From Rhytidiadelphus loreus (Eukaryota > Streptophyta > Bryopsida > Hypnales > Hylocomiaceae), in the NCBI GenBank assembly GCA_947034895.1, contig OX344763.1, forward strand, positions 59,167,093 through 59,231,092: 64,000 nucleotides of DNA, read 5' to 3'. Position 1 is the stretch's first letter. The number at the start of each line of letters is the position of its first letter. The notes under the pieces are model-generated. The model ran no database searches. It saw only the letters and a list, made by a program, of their open reading frames with translations, and was not told the DNA's origin. This document shows, piece by piece, positions 36,231-48,857 of the stretch. Both the position numbers and the translations under genes were made by a program.

Positions 36231-38060
36231 ACAGAAATCTGGGAAAGAGGTTGTGCAAGTTGCAAGTGCTCCTAAACTCATGAATTAATCAAAAAAATAT
36301 ATAATTGGTGGTCAAGATGAATGACTTTCTAGTACGTGGAAATGAAATATTCCTGCACGAACCTTGCCCTGTATTTTAAAGTCGACAAAATTGTAATCTC
36401 ATGGAATTCATGTACAGAAATCTGGGAAAGCGGTTGTGCAAGTTGCAAGTGCTCCTAAACTCATGAATTAATCAAGAAAATATATAATTGGGAGTCACGA
36501 TGAATGACTTTCTAGTACGTGGAAATGAAATATTCGTGCACGAACCTCGCCCTGTATTTTAAAGTGGACAAAATTGTAATCTCATGGAATTCATGTACAG
36601 AAATCTGGGAAAGAAGTTGTGCACGTTGCAAGTGCTCCTAAACTCATGAATTAATCAAAAAAATATATAATTGGGAGTCACGATGAATGACTTTCTAGTA
36701 CGTGGAAATGAAATATTCGTGTACGAACCTTGCCCTCTATTTTAAAGTTGACAAAATTGTAATCTCATGGAATTCATGTACAGAAATCTGGGAAAGAGGT
36801 TGTGCACGTTGCAAGTGCTCCTAAACTCATGAATTAATCAAGAAAATATATAATTGGGAGTCACGATGAATGACTTTCTAGTACGTGGAAATGAAATATT
36901 CGTGCACGAACCTTGCCCTCTATTTTAAAGTGGACAAAATTGTAATCTCATGGAATTCATGTACAGAAATCTGGGAAAGAGGTTGTGCAAGTTGCAAGTG
37001 TTCCTAAACTCATGAATTAATCAAGAAAATATATAATTGGGAGTCACGATGAATGACTTTCTAGTACGTGGAAATGAAATATTCGTGCACGAACCTTGCC
37101 CTGTATTTTAAAGTTGACAAAATTGTAATCTCATGGAATTCATGTACAGAAATCTGGGAAAGAGGTTGTGCACGCTGCAAGTGCTCCTAAACTCATGAAT
37201 TAATCAAAAAAATATATAATTGGGAGTCACGAAGAATGACTTTCTAGTACGTGGAAATGAAATATTCGTGCACGAACCTTGCCCTGTATTTTAAAGTCGA
37301 CAAAATTGTAATCTCATGGAATTCATGTACAGAAATCTGGGAAAGCGGTTGTGCAAGTTGCAAGTGCTCCTAAACTCATGAATTAATCAAGAAAATATAT
37401 AATTGGGAGTCACGATGAATGACTTTCTAGTACGTGGAAATGAAATATTCCTGCACGAACCTTGCCCTGTATTTTAAAGTGGACAAAATTGTAATCTCAT
37501 GGAATTCATGTACAGAAATCTGGGAAAGAGGTTGTGCACGTTGCAAGTGCTCCTAAACTCATGAATTAATCAAAAAAATATATAATTGGGAGTCACGATG
37601 AATGACTTTCTAGTACGTGGAAATGAAATATTCGTGCACGAACCTTGCCCTCTATTTTAAAGTTGACAAAATTGTAATCTCATGGAATTCATGTACAGAA
37701 ATCTGGGAAAGAGGTTGTGCACGTTGCAAGTGCTCCTAAACTCATGAATTAATCAAAAAAATATATAATTGGGAGTCACGATGAATGACTTTCTTGTACG
37801 TGGAAATGAAATATTCGTGCACGAACCTTGCCCTCTATTTTAAAGTGGACAAAATTGTAATCTCATGGAATTCATGTACAGAAATCTGGGAAAGAGGTTG
37901 TGCAAGTTGCAAGTGCTCCTAAACTCATGAATTAATCAAAAAAATATATAATTGGGAGTCACGATGAATGACTTTCTAGTACGTGGAAATGAAATATTCG
38001 TGCACGAACCTTGCCCTGTATTTTAAAGTTGACAAAATTGTAATCTCATGGAATTCATGT
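36231..38060 (+). repeat. 10-monomer block, copy B of a long-range duplication
   Basis: This block pairs with 1648-3477 and carries the same rare variants in the same order, including CACGCTGC (about 37171), CGAAGAATG (37230) and TTCTTGTACG (about 37790). Copy-specific differences include CCTCGCCC in place of CCTTGCCC near 36545, AAAGAAG in place of AAAGAGG near 36608, and GCACG with an uninterrupted A7 where copy A near 2960-2995 has GCAAG and CAACAAAA. The preceding two to three monomers resemble those near 184-732 at a different offset (195 monomers), shown by the shared TGTATTCTC variant at 345 and 36026. Confidence 0.85.
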
Positions 38061-41000
38061 ACAGAAATCTGGGAAAGAGGTTGTGCACGTTGCAAGTGCT
38101 CCTAAACTCATGAATTAATCAAAAAAATATATAATTGGTGGTCACGATGAATGACTTTCTAGTACGTGGAAATGAAATATTCGTGCACGAACCTTGCCCT
38201 GTATTTTAAAGTCGATAAAATCGTAATCTCATGGAATTCATGTACAGAAATCTGGGAAAGAGGTTGTGCAAGTTGCAAGTGCTCCTAAACTCATGAATTA
38301 ATCAAAAAAATATATAATTGGTGGTCACGATGAATGACTTTCTAGTACGTGGAAATGAAATATTCCTGCACGAACCTTGCCCTGTATTTTAAAGTTGACA
38401 AAATTGTAATCTCATGGAATTCATGTACAGAAATCTGGGAAAGAGGTTGTGCACGTTGCAAGTGCTCCTAAACTCATGAATTAATCAAAAAAATATATAA
38501 TTGGGAGTCACGATGAATGACTTTCTAGTACGTGGAAATGAAATATTCGTGCACGAACCTGGCCCTGTATTTTAAGGTCGACAAATCTGTAATCTCATGG
38601 AATTCATGTACAGAAATCTGGGAAAGAGGTTGTGCAAGTTGCAAGTGCTCCTAAACTCATGAATTAATCAAGAAAATATATAATTGGGAGTCACGATGAA
38701 TGACTTTCTAGTACGTGGAAATGAAATATTCCTGCACGAACCTTGCCCTGTATTTTAAAGTTGACAAAATTGTAATCTCATGGAATTCATGTACAGAAAT
38801 CTGGGAAAGAGGTTGTGCACGTTGCAAGTGCTCCTAAATTCATGAATTAATCAAAAAAATATATAATTGGGAGTCACGATGAATGACTTTCTAGTACGTG
38901 GAAATGAAATATTCGTGCACGAACCTTGCCCTCTATTTTAAAGTCGATAAAATTGTAATCTCATAGAATTCATGTACAGAAATCTGGGAAAGAGGTTGTG
39001 CACGTTGCGAGTGCTCCTAAATTCATGAATTAATCAAAAAAATATATAATTGGTGGTCACGATGAATGACTTTCTAGTACGTGAAAATGCAATATTCGTG
39101 GACGAATCTAGCCCTCTATTTTAAAGTCCAAAATATTGTAATCTCATGGAATTCATGTACAGAAATCTGGGAAAGAGGTTGTGCAAGTTGCAAGTGCTCC
39201 TAAATTCATGAATTAATCAAAAAAATATATAATTGGTGGTCACGATGAATGACTTTCTAGTACGTGAAAATGCAATATTCGTGGACGAATCTAGCCCTCT
39301 ATTTTAAAGTCCAAAATATTGTAATCTCATGGAATTCATGTACAGAAATCTGGGAAAGAGGTTGTGCAAGTTGCAAGTGCTCCTAAATTCATGAATTAAT
39401 CAAAAAAATATATAATTGGTGGTCACGATGAATGACTTTCTAGTACGTGGAAATGAAATATTCCTGCACGAACCTTGCCCTGTATTTTAAAGTCGAGAAA
39501 ATTGTAATCTCATGGAATTCATACACAGAAATCTGGGAAAGAGGTTGTGCACGTTGCAAGTGCTCCTAAACTCATGAATTAATCAAAAAAATATATAATT
39601 GGGAGTCACGATGAATGACTTTCTAATACGTGGAAATGAAATATTCGTGCACGAACCTTGCCCTGTATTTTAAAGTTGACAAAATTGTAATCTCATGGAA
39701 TTCATGTACAGAAATCTGGGAAAGAGGTTGTGCACGTTGCAAGTGCTCCTAAACTCATGAATTAATCAAAAAAATATATAATTGGGAGTCACGATGTATG
39801 ACTTTCTAGTACGTGGAAATGAAATATTCGTGCACGAACCTGGCCCTGTATTTTAAAGTCGACAAAATTGTAATCTCATGAAATTCATTTAAAGAAATCT
39901 GGGAAAGAGGTTGTGCAAGTTGCAAGTGCTCCTAAATTCATGAATTAATCAAAAAAATATATAATTGGTGGTCACGATGAATGACTTTCTAGTACGTGAA
40001 AATGCAATATTCGTGCACGAACCTGGCCCTCTATTTTAAAGTCCACAAAATTGTAATCTCATGGAATTCATGTACAGAAATCGAGGAAAGAGGTTGTGCA
40101 AGTTGCAAGTGCTCCTAAATTCATGAATTAATCAAAAAAATATATAATTGGTGGTCACGATGAATGACTTTCTAGTACGTGGAAATGAAATATTCGTGCA
40201 CGAACCTGGCCCTCTATTTTAAAGTCGACAAGATTGTAATCTCATGGAATTCATGTACAGAAATCTGGAAAAGAGGTTGTGCAAGTTGCAAGTGCTCCTA
40301 AATTCATGAATTAATCAAAAAAATATATAATTGGTGGTCACGATGAATGACTTTCTAGTACGTGAAAATGCAATATTCGTGCACGAACCTGGCCCTCTAT
40401 TTTAAAGTCCACAAAATTGTAATCTCATGAAATTCATGTACAGAAATCTGGGAAAGAGGTTGTGCAAGTTGCAAGTGCTCCTAAACTCATGAATTAATCA
40501 AAAAAATATATAATTGGTGGTCAAGATGAATGACTTTCTAGTACGTGGAAATGAAATATTCCTGCACGAACCTGGCCCTCTATTTTAAAGTCCACAAAAT
40601 TGTAATCTCATGGAATTCATGTACAGAAATCTGGGAAAGAGGCTGTGCAAGTTGCAAGTGCTCCTAAATTCATGAATTAATCAAAAAAATATATAATTGG
40701 GAGTCACGATGAATGACTTTCTAATACGTGGAAATGAAATATTCGTGCACGAACCTGGCCCTCTATTTTAAAGTCCACAAAAATGTAATCTCATGGAATT
40801 CATGTACAGAAATCTGGGAAAGAGGTTGTGCAAGTTGCAAGTGCTCCTAAATTCATGAATTAAATAAAAAAATATATAATTGGGAGTCACGATGAATGAC
40901 TTTCTAGTACGTGGAAATGAAATATTCGTGCATGAACCTTGCCCTGTATTTTAAAGTCGACAATATTGTAATCTCATGGAATTCATGTACAGAAATCTGG

Positions 41001-41354
41001 GAAAGAGGTTGTGCAAGTTGCAAGTGCTCCTAAACTCATGAATTAATCAAAAAAATATATAATTGGTGGTCACGATGAATGACTTTCTAGTACGTGGAAA
41101 TGCAATATTCGTGCACGAACCTTGCCCTGTATTTTAAAGTCGACAAAATCGTAATCTCATGGAATTTATGTACAGAAATCTGTGAAAGAGGTTGTGCAAG
41201 TTGCAAGTGCTCCTAAACTCATGAATTAATCAAAAAAATATATAATTGGTGGTCACGATGAATGACTTTCTAGTACGTGGAAATGCAATATTCGTGCACG
41301 AACCTTGCCCTGTATTTTAAAGTCGACAAAATTGTAATCTCATGAAATTCATTT

Positions 41355-43184
41355 AAAGAAATCTGGGAAAGAGGTTGTGCAAGTTGCAAGTGCTCCTAAA
41401 TTCATGAATTAATCAAAAAAATATATAATTGGGAGTCACGATGAATGACTTTCTAGTACGTGGAAATGAAATATTCGTGCATGAACCTGGCCCTCTATTT
41501 TAAAGTCCACAAAAATGTAATCTCATGGAATTCATGTACTGAAATCTGGGAAAGAGGTTGTGCAAGTTGCAAGTGCTCCTAAACTCATGAATTAATCAAA
41601 AAAATATATAATTGGTGGTCACGATGAATGACTTTCTAGTACGTGGAAATGAAATATTCGTGCACGAACCTTGCCCTGTATTTTAAAGTCGACAAAATTG
41701 TAATCTCATGGAATTCATGTACAGAAATCTGGGAAAGAGGTTGTGCACGTTGCAAGTGTTCCTAAACTCATGAATTAATCAAAAAAATATATAATTGGTG
41801 GTCACGATGAATGACTTTCTAGTACGTGGAAATGAAATATTCGTGCACGAACCTTGCCCTGTATTTTAAAGTCGACAAGATTGTAATCTCATGGAATTCA
41901 TGTACAGAAATCTGGAAAAGAGGTTGTGCAAGTTGCAAGTGCTCCTAAATTCATGAATTAATCAAAAAAATATATAATTGGTGGTCACGATGAATGACTT
42001 TCTAGTACGTGGAAATGAAATATTCCTGCACGAACCTAGACCTCTATTTTAAAGTTCAAAATACTGTAATCTCATGGAATTCATGTACAGAAATCGAGGA
42101 AAGAGGTTGTGCAAGTTGCAAGTGCTCCTAAATTCATGAATTAATCAAAAAAATATATAATTGGTGGTCACGATGAATGACTTTCTAGTACGTGGAAATG
42201 CAATATTCGTGCACGAACCTTGCCCTGTATTTTAAAGTCGACAAGATTGTAATCTCATGAAATTCATGTACAGAAATCTGGGAAAGAGGTTGTGTAAGTT
42301 GCCAGTGCTCCTAAATTCATGAATTAATCAAAAAAATATATAATTGGGAGTCACGATGAATGACTTTCTAGTACATGGAAATGAAATATTCGTGCACGAA
42401 CCTTGCCCTGTATTTTAAAGTCGACAAAATTGTAATCTCATGGAATTCATGTACAGAAATCTGGGAAAGAGGTTGCGCACGTTGCAAGTGCTCCTAAACT
42501 CATGAATTAATCAAAAAAATATATAATTGGGAGTCACGATGAATGACTTTCTAGTACGTGGAAATGAAATATTCGTGCACGAACCTTGCCGTGTATTTTA
42601 AAGTCCACAAAATTGTAATCTCATGGAATTCATGTACAGAAATCTGGGAAAGAGGTTGTGCAAGTTGCAAGTGCTCCTAAATTCATGAATTAATCAAAAA
42701 AATATATAATTGGTGGTCACGATGAATGACTTTCTAGTACGTGGAAATGAAATATTCGTGCACGAACCTTGCCCTGTATTTTAAAGTCGACAAAATTGTA
42801 ATCTCATGAAATTCATTTAAAGAAATCTGGGAAAGAGGTTGTACAAGTTGCAAGTGCTCCTAAACTCATGAATTAATCAAAAAAATATATAATTGGGAGT
42901 CACGATGAATGACTTTCTAGTACGTGGAAATGAAATATTCGTGCACGAACCTTGCCCTGTATTTTAAAGTTGACAAAATTGTAATCTCATGGAATTCATG
43001 TACAGAAATCTGGGAAAGAGGTTGTGCACGTTGCAAGTGCTCCTAAACTCATGAATTAATCAAAAAAATATATAATTGGGAGTCACGATGAATGACTTTC
43101 TAGTACGTGGAAATGAAATATTCGTGCACGAACCTGGCCCTCTATTTTAAAGTCCACAAAATTGTAATCTCATGAAATTCATTT
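41355..43184 (+). repeat. 10-monomer tandem duplication, first copy
   Basis: Ten monomers (1830 bp) are followed directly by a second copy at 43185-45014. Shared markers are GTACTGAAATC (41536), AAATCGAGG (42091), GTGTAAGTTGCC (about 42292), TACATGG, TTGCGCACG (about 42473), GCCGTGTATT (about 42589) and CATTTAAAG. Private to this copy is CCTAGACC (about 42037) where the other has CCTAGCCC. Each copy ends with a CATTTAAAG-type junction. Confidence 0.87.
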
Positions 43185-45014
43185 AAAGAAATCTGGGAAA
43201 GAGGTTGTGCAAGTTGCAAGTGCTCCTAAATTCATGAATTAATCAAAAAAATATATAATTGGGAGTCACGATGAATGACTTTCTAGTACGTGGAAATGAA
43301 ATATTCGTGCATGAACCTGGCCCTCTATTTTAAAGTCCACAAAAATGTAATCTCATGGAATTCATGTACTGAAATCTGGGAAAGAGGTTGTGCAAGTTGC
43401 AAGTGCTCCTAAACTCATGAATTAATCAAAAAAATATATAATTGGTGGTCACGATGAATGACTTTCTAGTACGTGGAAATGAAATATTCGTGCACGAACC
43501 TTGCCCTGTATTTTAAAGTCGACAAAATTGTAATCTCATGGAATTCATGTACAGAAATCTGGGAAAGAGGTTGTGCACGTTGCAAGTGTTCCTAAACTCA
43601 TGAATTAATCAAAAAAATATATAATTGGTGGTCACGATGAATGACTTTCTAGTACGTGGAAATGAAATATTCGTGCACGAACCTTGCCCTGTATTTTAAA
43701 GTCGACAAGATTGTAATCTCATGGAATTCATGTACAGAAATCTGGAAAAGAGGTTGTGCAAGTTGCAAGTGCTCCTAAATTCATGAATTAATCAAAAAAA
43801 TATATAATTGGTGGTCACGATGAATGACTTTCTAGTACGTGGAAATGAAATATTCCTGCACGAACCTAGCCCTCTATTTTAAAGTTCAAAATACTGTAAT
43901 CTCATGGAATTCATGTACAGAAATCGAGGAAAGAGGTTGTGCAAGTTGCAAGTGCTCCTAAATTCATGAATTAATCAAAAAAATATATAATTGGTGGTCA
44001 CGATGAATGACTTTCTAGTACGTGGAAATGCAATATTCGTGCACGAACCTTGCCCTGTATTTTAAAGTCGACAAGATTGTAATCTCATGAAATTCATGTA
44101 CAGAAATCTGGGAAAGAGGTTGTGTAAGTTGCCAGTGCTCCTAAATTCATGAATTAATCAAAAAAATATATAATTGGGAGTCACGATGAATGACTTTCTA
44201 GTACATGGAAATGAAATATTCGTGCACGAACCTTGCCCTGTATTTTAAAGTCGACAAAATTGTAATCTCATGGAATTCATGTACAGAAATCTGGGAAAGA
44301 GGTTGCGCACGTTGCAAGTGCTCCTAAACTCATGAATTAATCAAAAAAATATATAATTGGGAGTCACGATGAATGACTTTCTAGTACGTGGAAATGAAAT
44401 ATTCGTGCACGAACCTTGCCGTGTATTTTAAAGTCCACAAAATTGTAATCTCATGGAATTCATGTACAGAAATCTGGGAAAGAGGTTGTGCAAGTTGCAA
44501 GTGCTCCTAAATTCATGAATTAATCAAGAAAATATATAATTGGTGGTCACGATGAATGACTTTCTAGTACGTGGAAATGAAATATTCCTGCACGAACCTT
44601 GCCCTGTATTTTAAAGTCGACAAAATTGTAATCTCATGAAATTCATTTAAAGAAATCTGGGAAAGAGGTTGTACAAGTTGCAAGTGCTCCTAAACTCATG
44701 AATTAATCAAAAAAATATATAATTGGGAGTCACGATGAATGACTTTCTAGTACGTGGAAATGAAATATTCGTGCACGAACCTTGCCCTGTATTTTAAAGT
44801 TGACAAAATTGTAATCTCATGGAATTCATGTACAGAAATCTGGGAAAGAGGTTGTGCACGTTGCAAGTGCTCCTAAACTCATGAATTAATCAAAAAAATA
44901 TATAATTGGGAGTCACGATGTATGACTTTCTAGTACGTGGAAATGAAATATTCGTGCACGAACCTGGCCCTGTATTTTAAAGTCGACAAAATTGTAATCT
45001 CATGAAATTCATTT
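43185..45014 (+). repeat. 10-monomer tandem duplication, second copy
   Basis: Markers lie 1830 bp after those of the first copy, such as AAATCGAGG at 43921 and GTGTATTTTA at 44421. Differences noticed are clustered towards the end: AAGAAAA against A7, ATTCCTG against ATTCGTG, TATGAC against GAATGAC, CTGTATT against CTCTATT and GTCGAC against GTCCAC. The last three also occur together in the monomer near 39793, which suggests gene conversion or a separate exchange at this edge. Confidence 0.87.
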
Positions 45015-46844
45015 AAAGAAATCTGGGAAAGAGGTTGTGCAAGTTGCAAGTGCTCCTAAACTCATGAATTAATCAAAAAAATATATAATTGGTGGTCACG
45101 ATGAATGACTTTCTAGTACGTGGAAATGAAATATTCGTGCACGAACCTGGCCCTGTATTTTAAAGTCGACAAAATTGTAATCTCATGGAATTCATGTACA
45201 GAAATCTGGAAAAGAGGTTGTACAAGTTGCAAGTGCTCCTAAACTCATGAATTAATCAAAAAAATATATAATTGGGAGTCACGATGAATGACTTTCTAGT
45301 ACGTGGAAATGAAATATTCGTGCACGAACCTTGCCGTGTATTTTAAAGTCCACAAAATTGTAATCTCATGGAATTCATGTACAGAAATCTGGGAAAGAGG
45401 TTGTGCACGTTGCAAGTGCTCCTAAACTCATGAATTAATCAAAAAAATATATAATTGGGAGTCACGATGTATGACTTTCTAGTACGTGGAAATTAAATAT
45501 TCGTGCACGAATCTAGCCCTCTATTTTAAAGTCCACAAAATTCTAATCTCATGGAATTCATGTACAGAAATCTGGGAAAGAGGTTGTGCAAGTTGCAAGT
45601 GCACCTAAATTCATGAATTAATCAAAAAAATATATAATTGGTGGTCACGATGAATGACTTTCTAGTACGTGAAAATGCAATATTCGTGCACGAACCTTGC
45701 CCTGTATTTTAAAGTTGACAAAATTGTAATCTCATGAAATTCATGTACAGAAATCTGGGAAAGAGGTTGTATAAGTTGCAAGTGCTCCTAAACTCATGAA
45801 TTAATCAAAAAAATATATAATTGGGAGTCACGATGAATGACTTTCTAGTACGTGGAAATGAAATATTCGTGCACGAACCTGGCCCTCTATTTTAAAGTCC
45901 ACAAAATTGTAATCTCATGGAATTCATGTACAGAAATCTGGGAAAGAGGTTGTGCAAGTTGCAAGTGCTCCTAAACTCATGAATTAATCAAAAAGATATA
46001 TAATTGGGAGTCACGATGAATGACTTTCTAATACGTGGAAATGAAATATTCGTGCACGAACCTGGCCCTCTATTTTAAAGTCCACAAAAATGTAATCTCA
46101 TGGAATTCATGTACAGAAATCTGGGAAAGAGGTTGTGCAAGTTGCAAGTGCTCCTAAATTCATGAATTAATCAAAAAAATATATAATTGGTGGTCACGAT
46201 GAATGACTTTCTAGTACGTGGAAATGCAATATTCGTGCACGAACCTTGCCCTGTATTTTAAAGTCGACAAGATTGTAATCTCATGGAATTCATGTACAGA
46301 AATCTGGGAAAGAGGTTGTGCAAGTTGCAAGTGCTCCTAAACTCATGAATTAATCAAAAAAATATATAATTGGTGGTCACGATGAATGACTTTCTAGTAC
46401 GTGGAAATGAAATATTCGTGCACGAACCTGGCCCTGTATTTTAAAGTCGACAAGATTGTAATCTCATGGAATTCATGTACAGAAATCTGGGAAAGAGGTT
46501 GTGCTAGTTGCAAGTGCTCCTAAACTCATGAATTAATCAAAAAAATATATAATTGGTGGTCACGATGAATGACTTTCTAGTACGTGGAAATGAAATATTC
46601 GTGCACGAACCTGGCCCTGTATTTTAAAGTCGACAAAATTGTAATCTCATGGAATTCATTTAAAGAAATCTGGGAAAGAGGTTGTGCACGTTGCAAGTGC
46701 TCCTAAATTCATGAATTAATCAAAAAAATATATAATTGGTGGTCACGATGAATGACTTTCTAGTACGTGGAAATGCAATATTCGTGCACGAACCTTGCCC
46801 TGTATTTTAAAGTCGACAAGATTGTAATCTCATGGAATTCATGT

Positions 46845-48857
46845 ACAGAAATCTGTGAAAGAGGTTGTGCAAGTTGCAAGTGCTCCTAAACTCATGAATT
46901 ATTCAAGAAAATATATAATTGGTGGTCACGATGAATGACTTTCTAGTACGTGAAAATGCAATATTCGTGGACGAATCTAGCCCTCTATTTTAAAGTCCAA
47001 AATATTGTAATCTCATGGAATTCATGTACTGAAATCTGGGAAAGAGGTTGTGCACGTTGCAAGTGCTCCTAAATTCATGAATTAATCAAAAAAATATATA
47101 ATTGGTGGTCACGATGAATGACTTTCTAGTACGTGGAAATGAAATATTCGTGCACGAACCTTGCCCTGTATTTTAAAGTCGACAAAATTGTAATCTCATG
47201 GAATTCATGTACAGAAATCTGGGAAAGAGGTTGTGCAAGTTGCAAGTGCTCCTAAACTCATGAATTAATCAAAAAAATATATAATTGGGAGTCACGATGA
47301 ATGACTTTCTAATACGTGGAAATGAAATATTCGTGCACGAACCTGGCCCTCTATTTTAAAGTCCACAAAAATGTAATCTCATGGAATTCATGTACAGAAA
47401 TCTGGGAAAGAGGTTGTGCAAGTTGCAAGTGCTCCTAAATTCATGAATTAATCAAAAAAATATATAATTGGTGGTCACGATGAATGACTTTCTAGTACGT
47501 GGAAATGCAATATTCGTGCACGAACCTTGCCCTGTATTTTAAAGTCGACAAAATTGTAATCTCATGGAATTCATGTACAGAAATCTGGGAAAGAGGTTGT
47601 GCACGTTGCAAGTGCTCCTAAACTCATGAATTATTCAAGAAAATATATAATTGTTGGTCACGATGAATGACTTTCTAGTACGTGAAAATGCAATATTCGT
47701 GGACGAATCTAGCCCTCTATTTTAAAGTCCAAAATATTGTAATCTCATGGAATTCATGTACTGAAATCTGGGAAAGGAGTTGTGCAAGTTGCAAGTGCTC
47801 CTAAACTCATGAATTATTCAAGAAAATATATAATTGGTGGTCACGATGAATGACTTTCTAGTACGTGAAAATGCAATATTCGTGGACGAATCTAGCCCTC
47901 TATTTTAAAGTCCAAAATATTGTAATCTCATGGAATTCATGTACTGAAATCTGGGAAAGAGGTTGTGCAAGTTGCAAGTGCTCCTAAATTCATGAATTAA
48001 TCAAAAAAATATATAATTGGTGGTCACGATGAATGACTTTCTAGTACGTGGAAATGAAATATTCGTGCACGAACCTTGCCCTGTATTTTAAAGTCGACAA
48101 AATTGTAATCTCATGGAATTCATGTACAGAAATCTGGGAAAGAGGTTGTGCAAGTTGCAAGTGCTCCTAAACTCATGAATTAATCAAAAAAATATATAAT
48201 TGGGAGTCACGATGAATGACTTTCTAGTACGTGGAAATGAAATATTCGTGCACGAACCTGGCCCTCTATTTTAAAGTCCACAAAAATGTAATCTCATGGA
48301 ATTCATGTACAGAAATCTGGGAAAGAGGTTGTGCAAGTTGCAAGTGCTCCTAAATTCATGAATTAATCAAAAAAATATATAATTGGTGGTCACGATGAAT
48401 GACTTTCTAGTACGTGGAAATGCAATATTCGTGCACGAACCTTGCCCTGTATTTTAAAGTGGACAAAATTGTAATCTCATGGAATTCATGTACAGAAATC
48501 TGGGAAAGAGGTTGTGCACGTTGCAAGTGCTCCTAAACTCATGAATTAATCAAAAAAATATATAATTGGTGGTCACGATGAATGACTTTCTAGTACGTGG
48601 AAATGCAATATTCGTGCACGAACCTTGCCCTGTATTTTAAAGTCGACAAAATTGTAATCTCATGGAATTCATGTACAGAAATCTGGGAAAGAGGTTGTGC
48701 ACGTTGCAAGTGCTCCTAAACTCATGAATTATTCATGAAAATATATAATTGTTGGTCACGATGAATGACTTTCTAGTACGTGAAAATGCAATATTCGTGG
48801 ACGAATCTAGCCCTCTATTTTAAAGTCCAAAATATTGTAATCTCATGGAATTCATGT
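46845..48857 (+). repeat. Region dense in GTGGACGAATC-subfamily monomers
   Basis: Monomers starting at 46845, 47577, 47760 and 48675 carry the linked set GTGAAAATGCAAT, GTGGACGAATC, CTAGCCC and CCAAAATATTG. All four also combine GAATTATTCA(A/T)GAAAA upstream with GTACTGAAATC in the next monomer. Two share the rare TTGTTGGTC and AAAGGAGTTG variants (47577 and 48675, six monomers apart), marking another local duplication. Confidence 0.7.
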
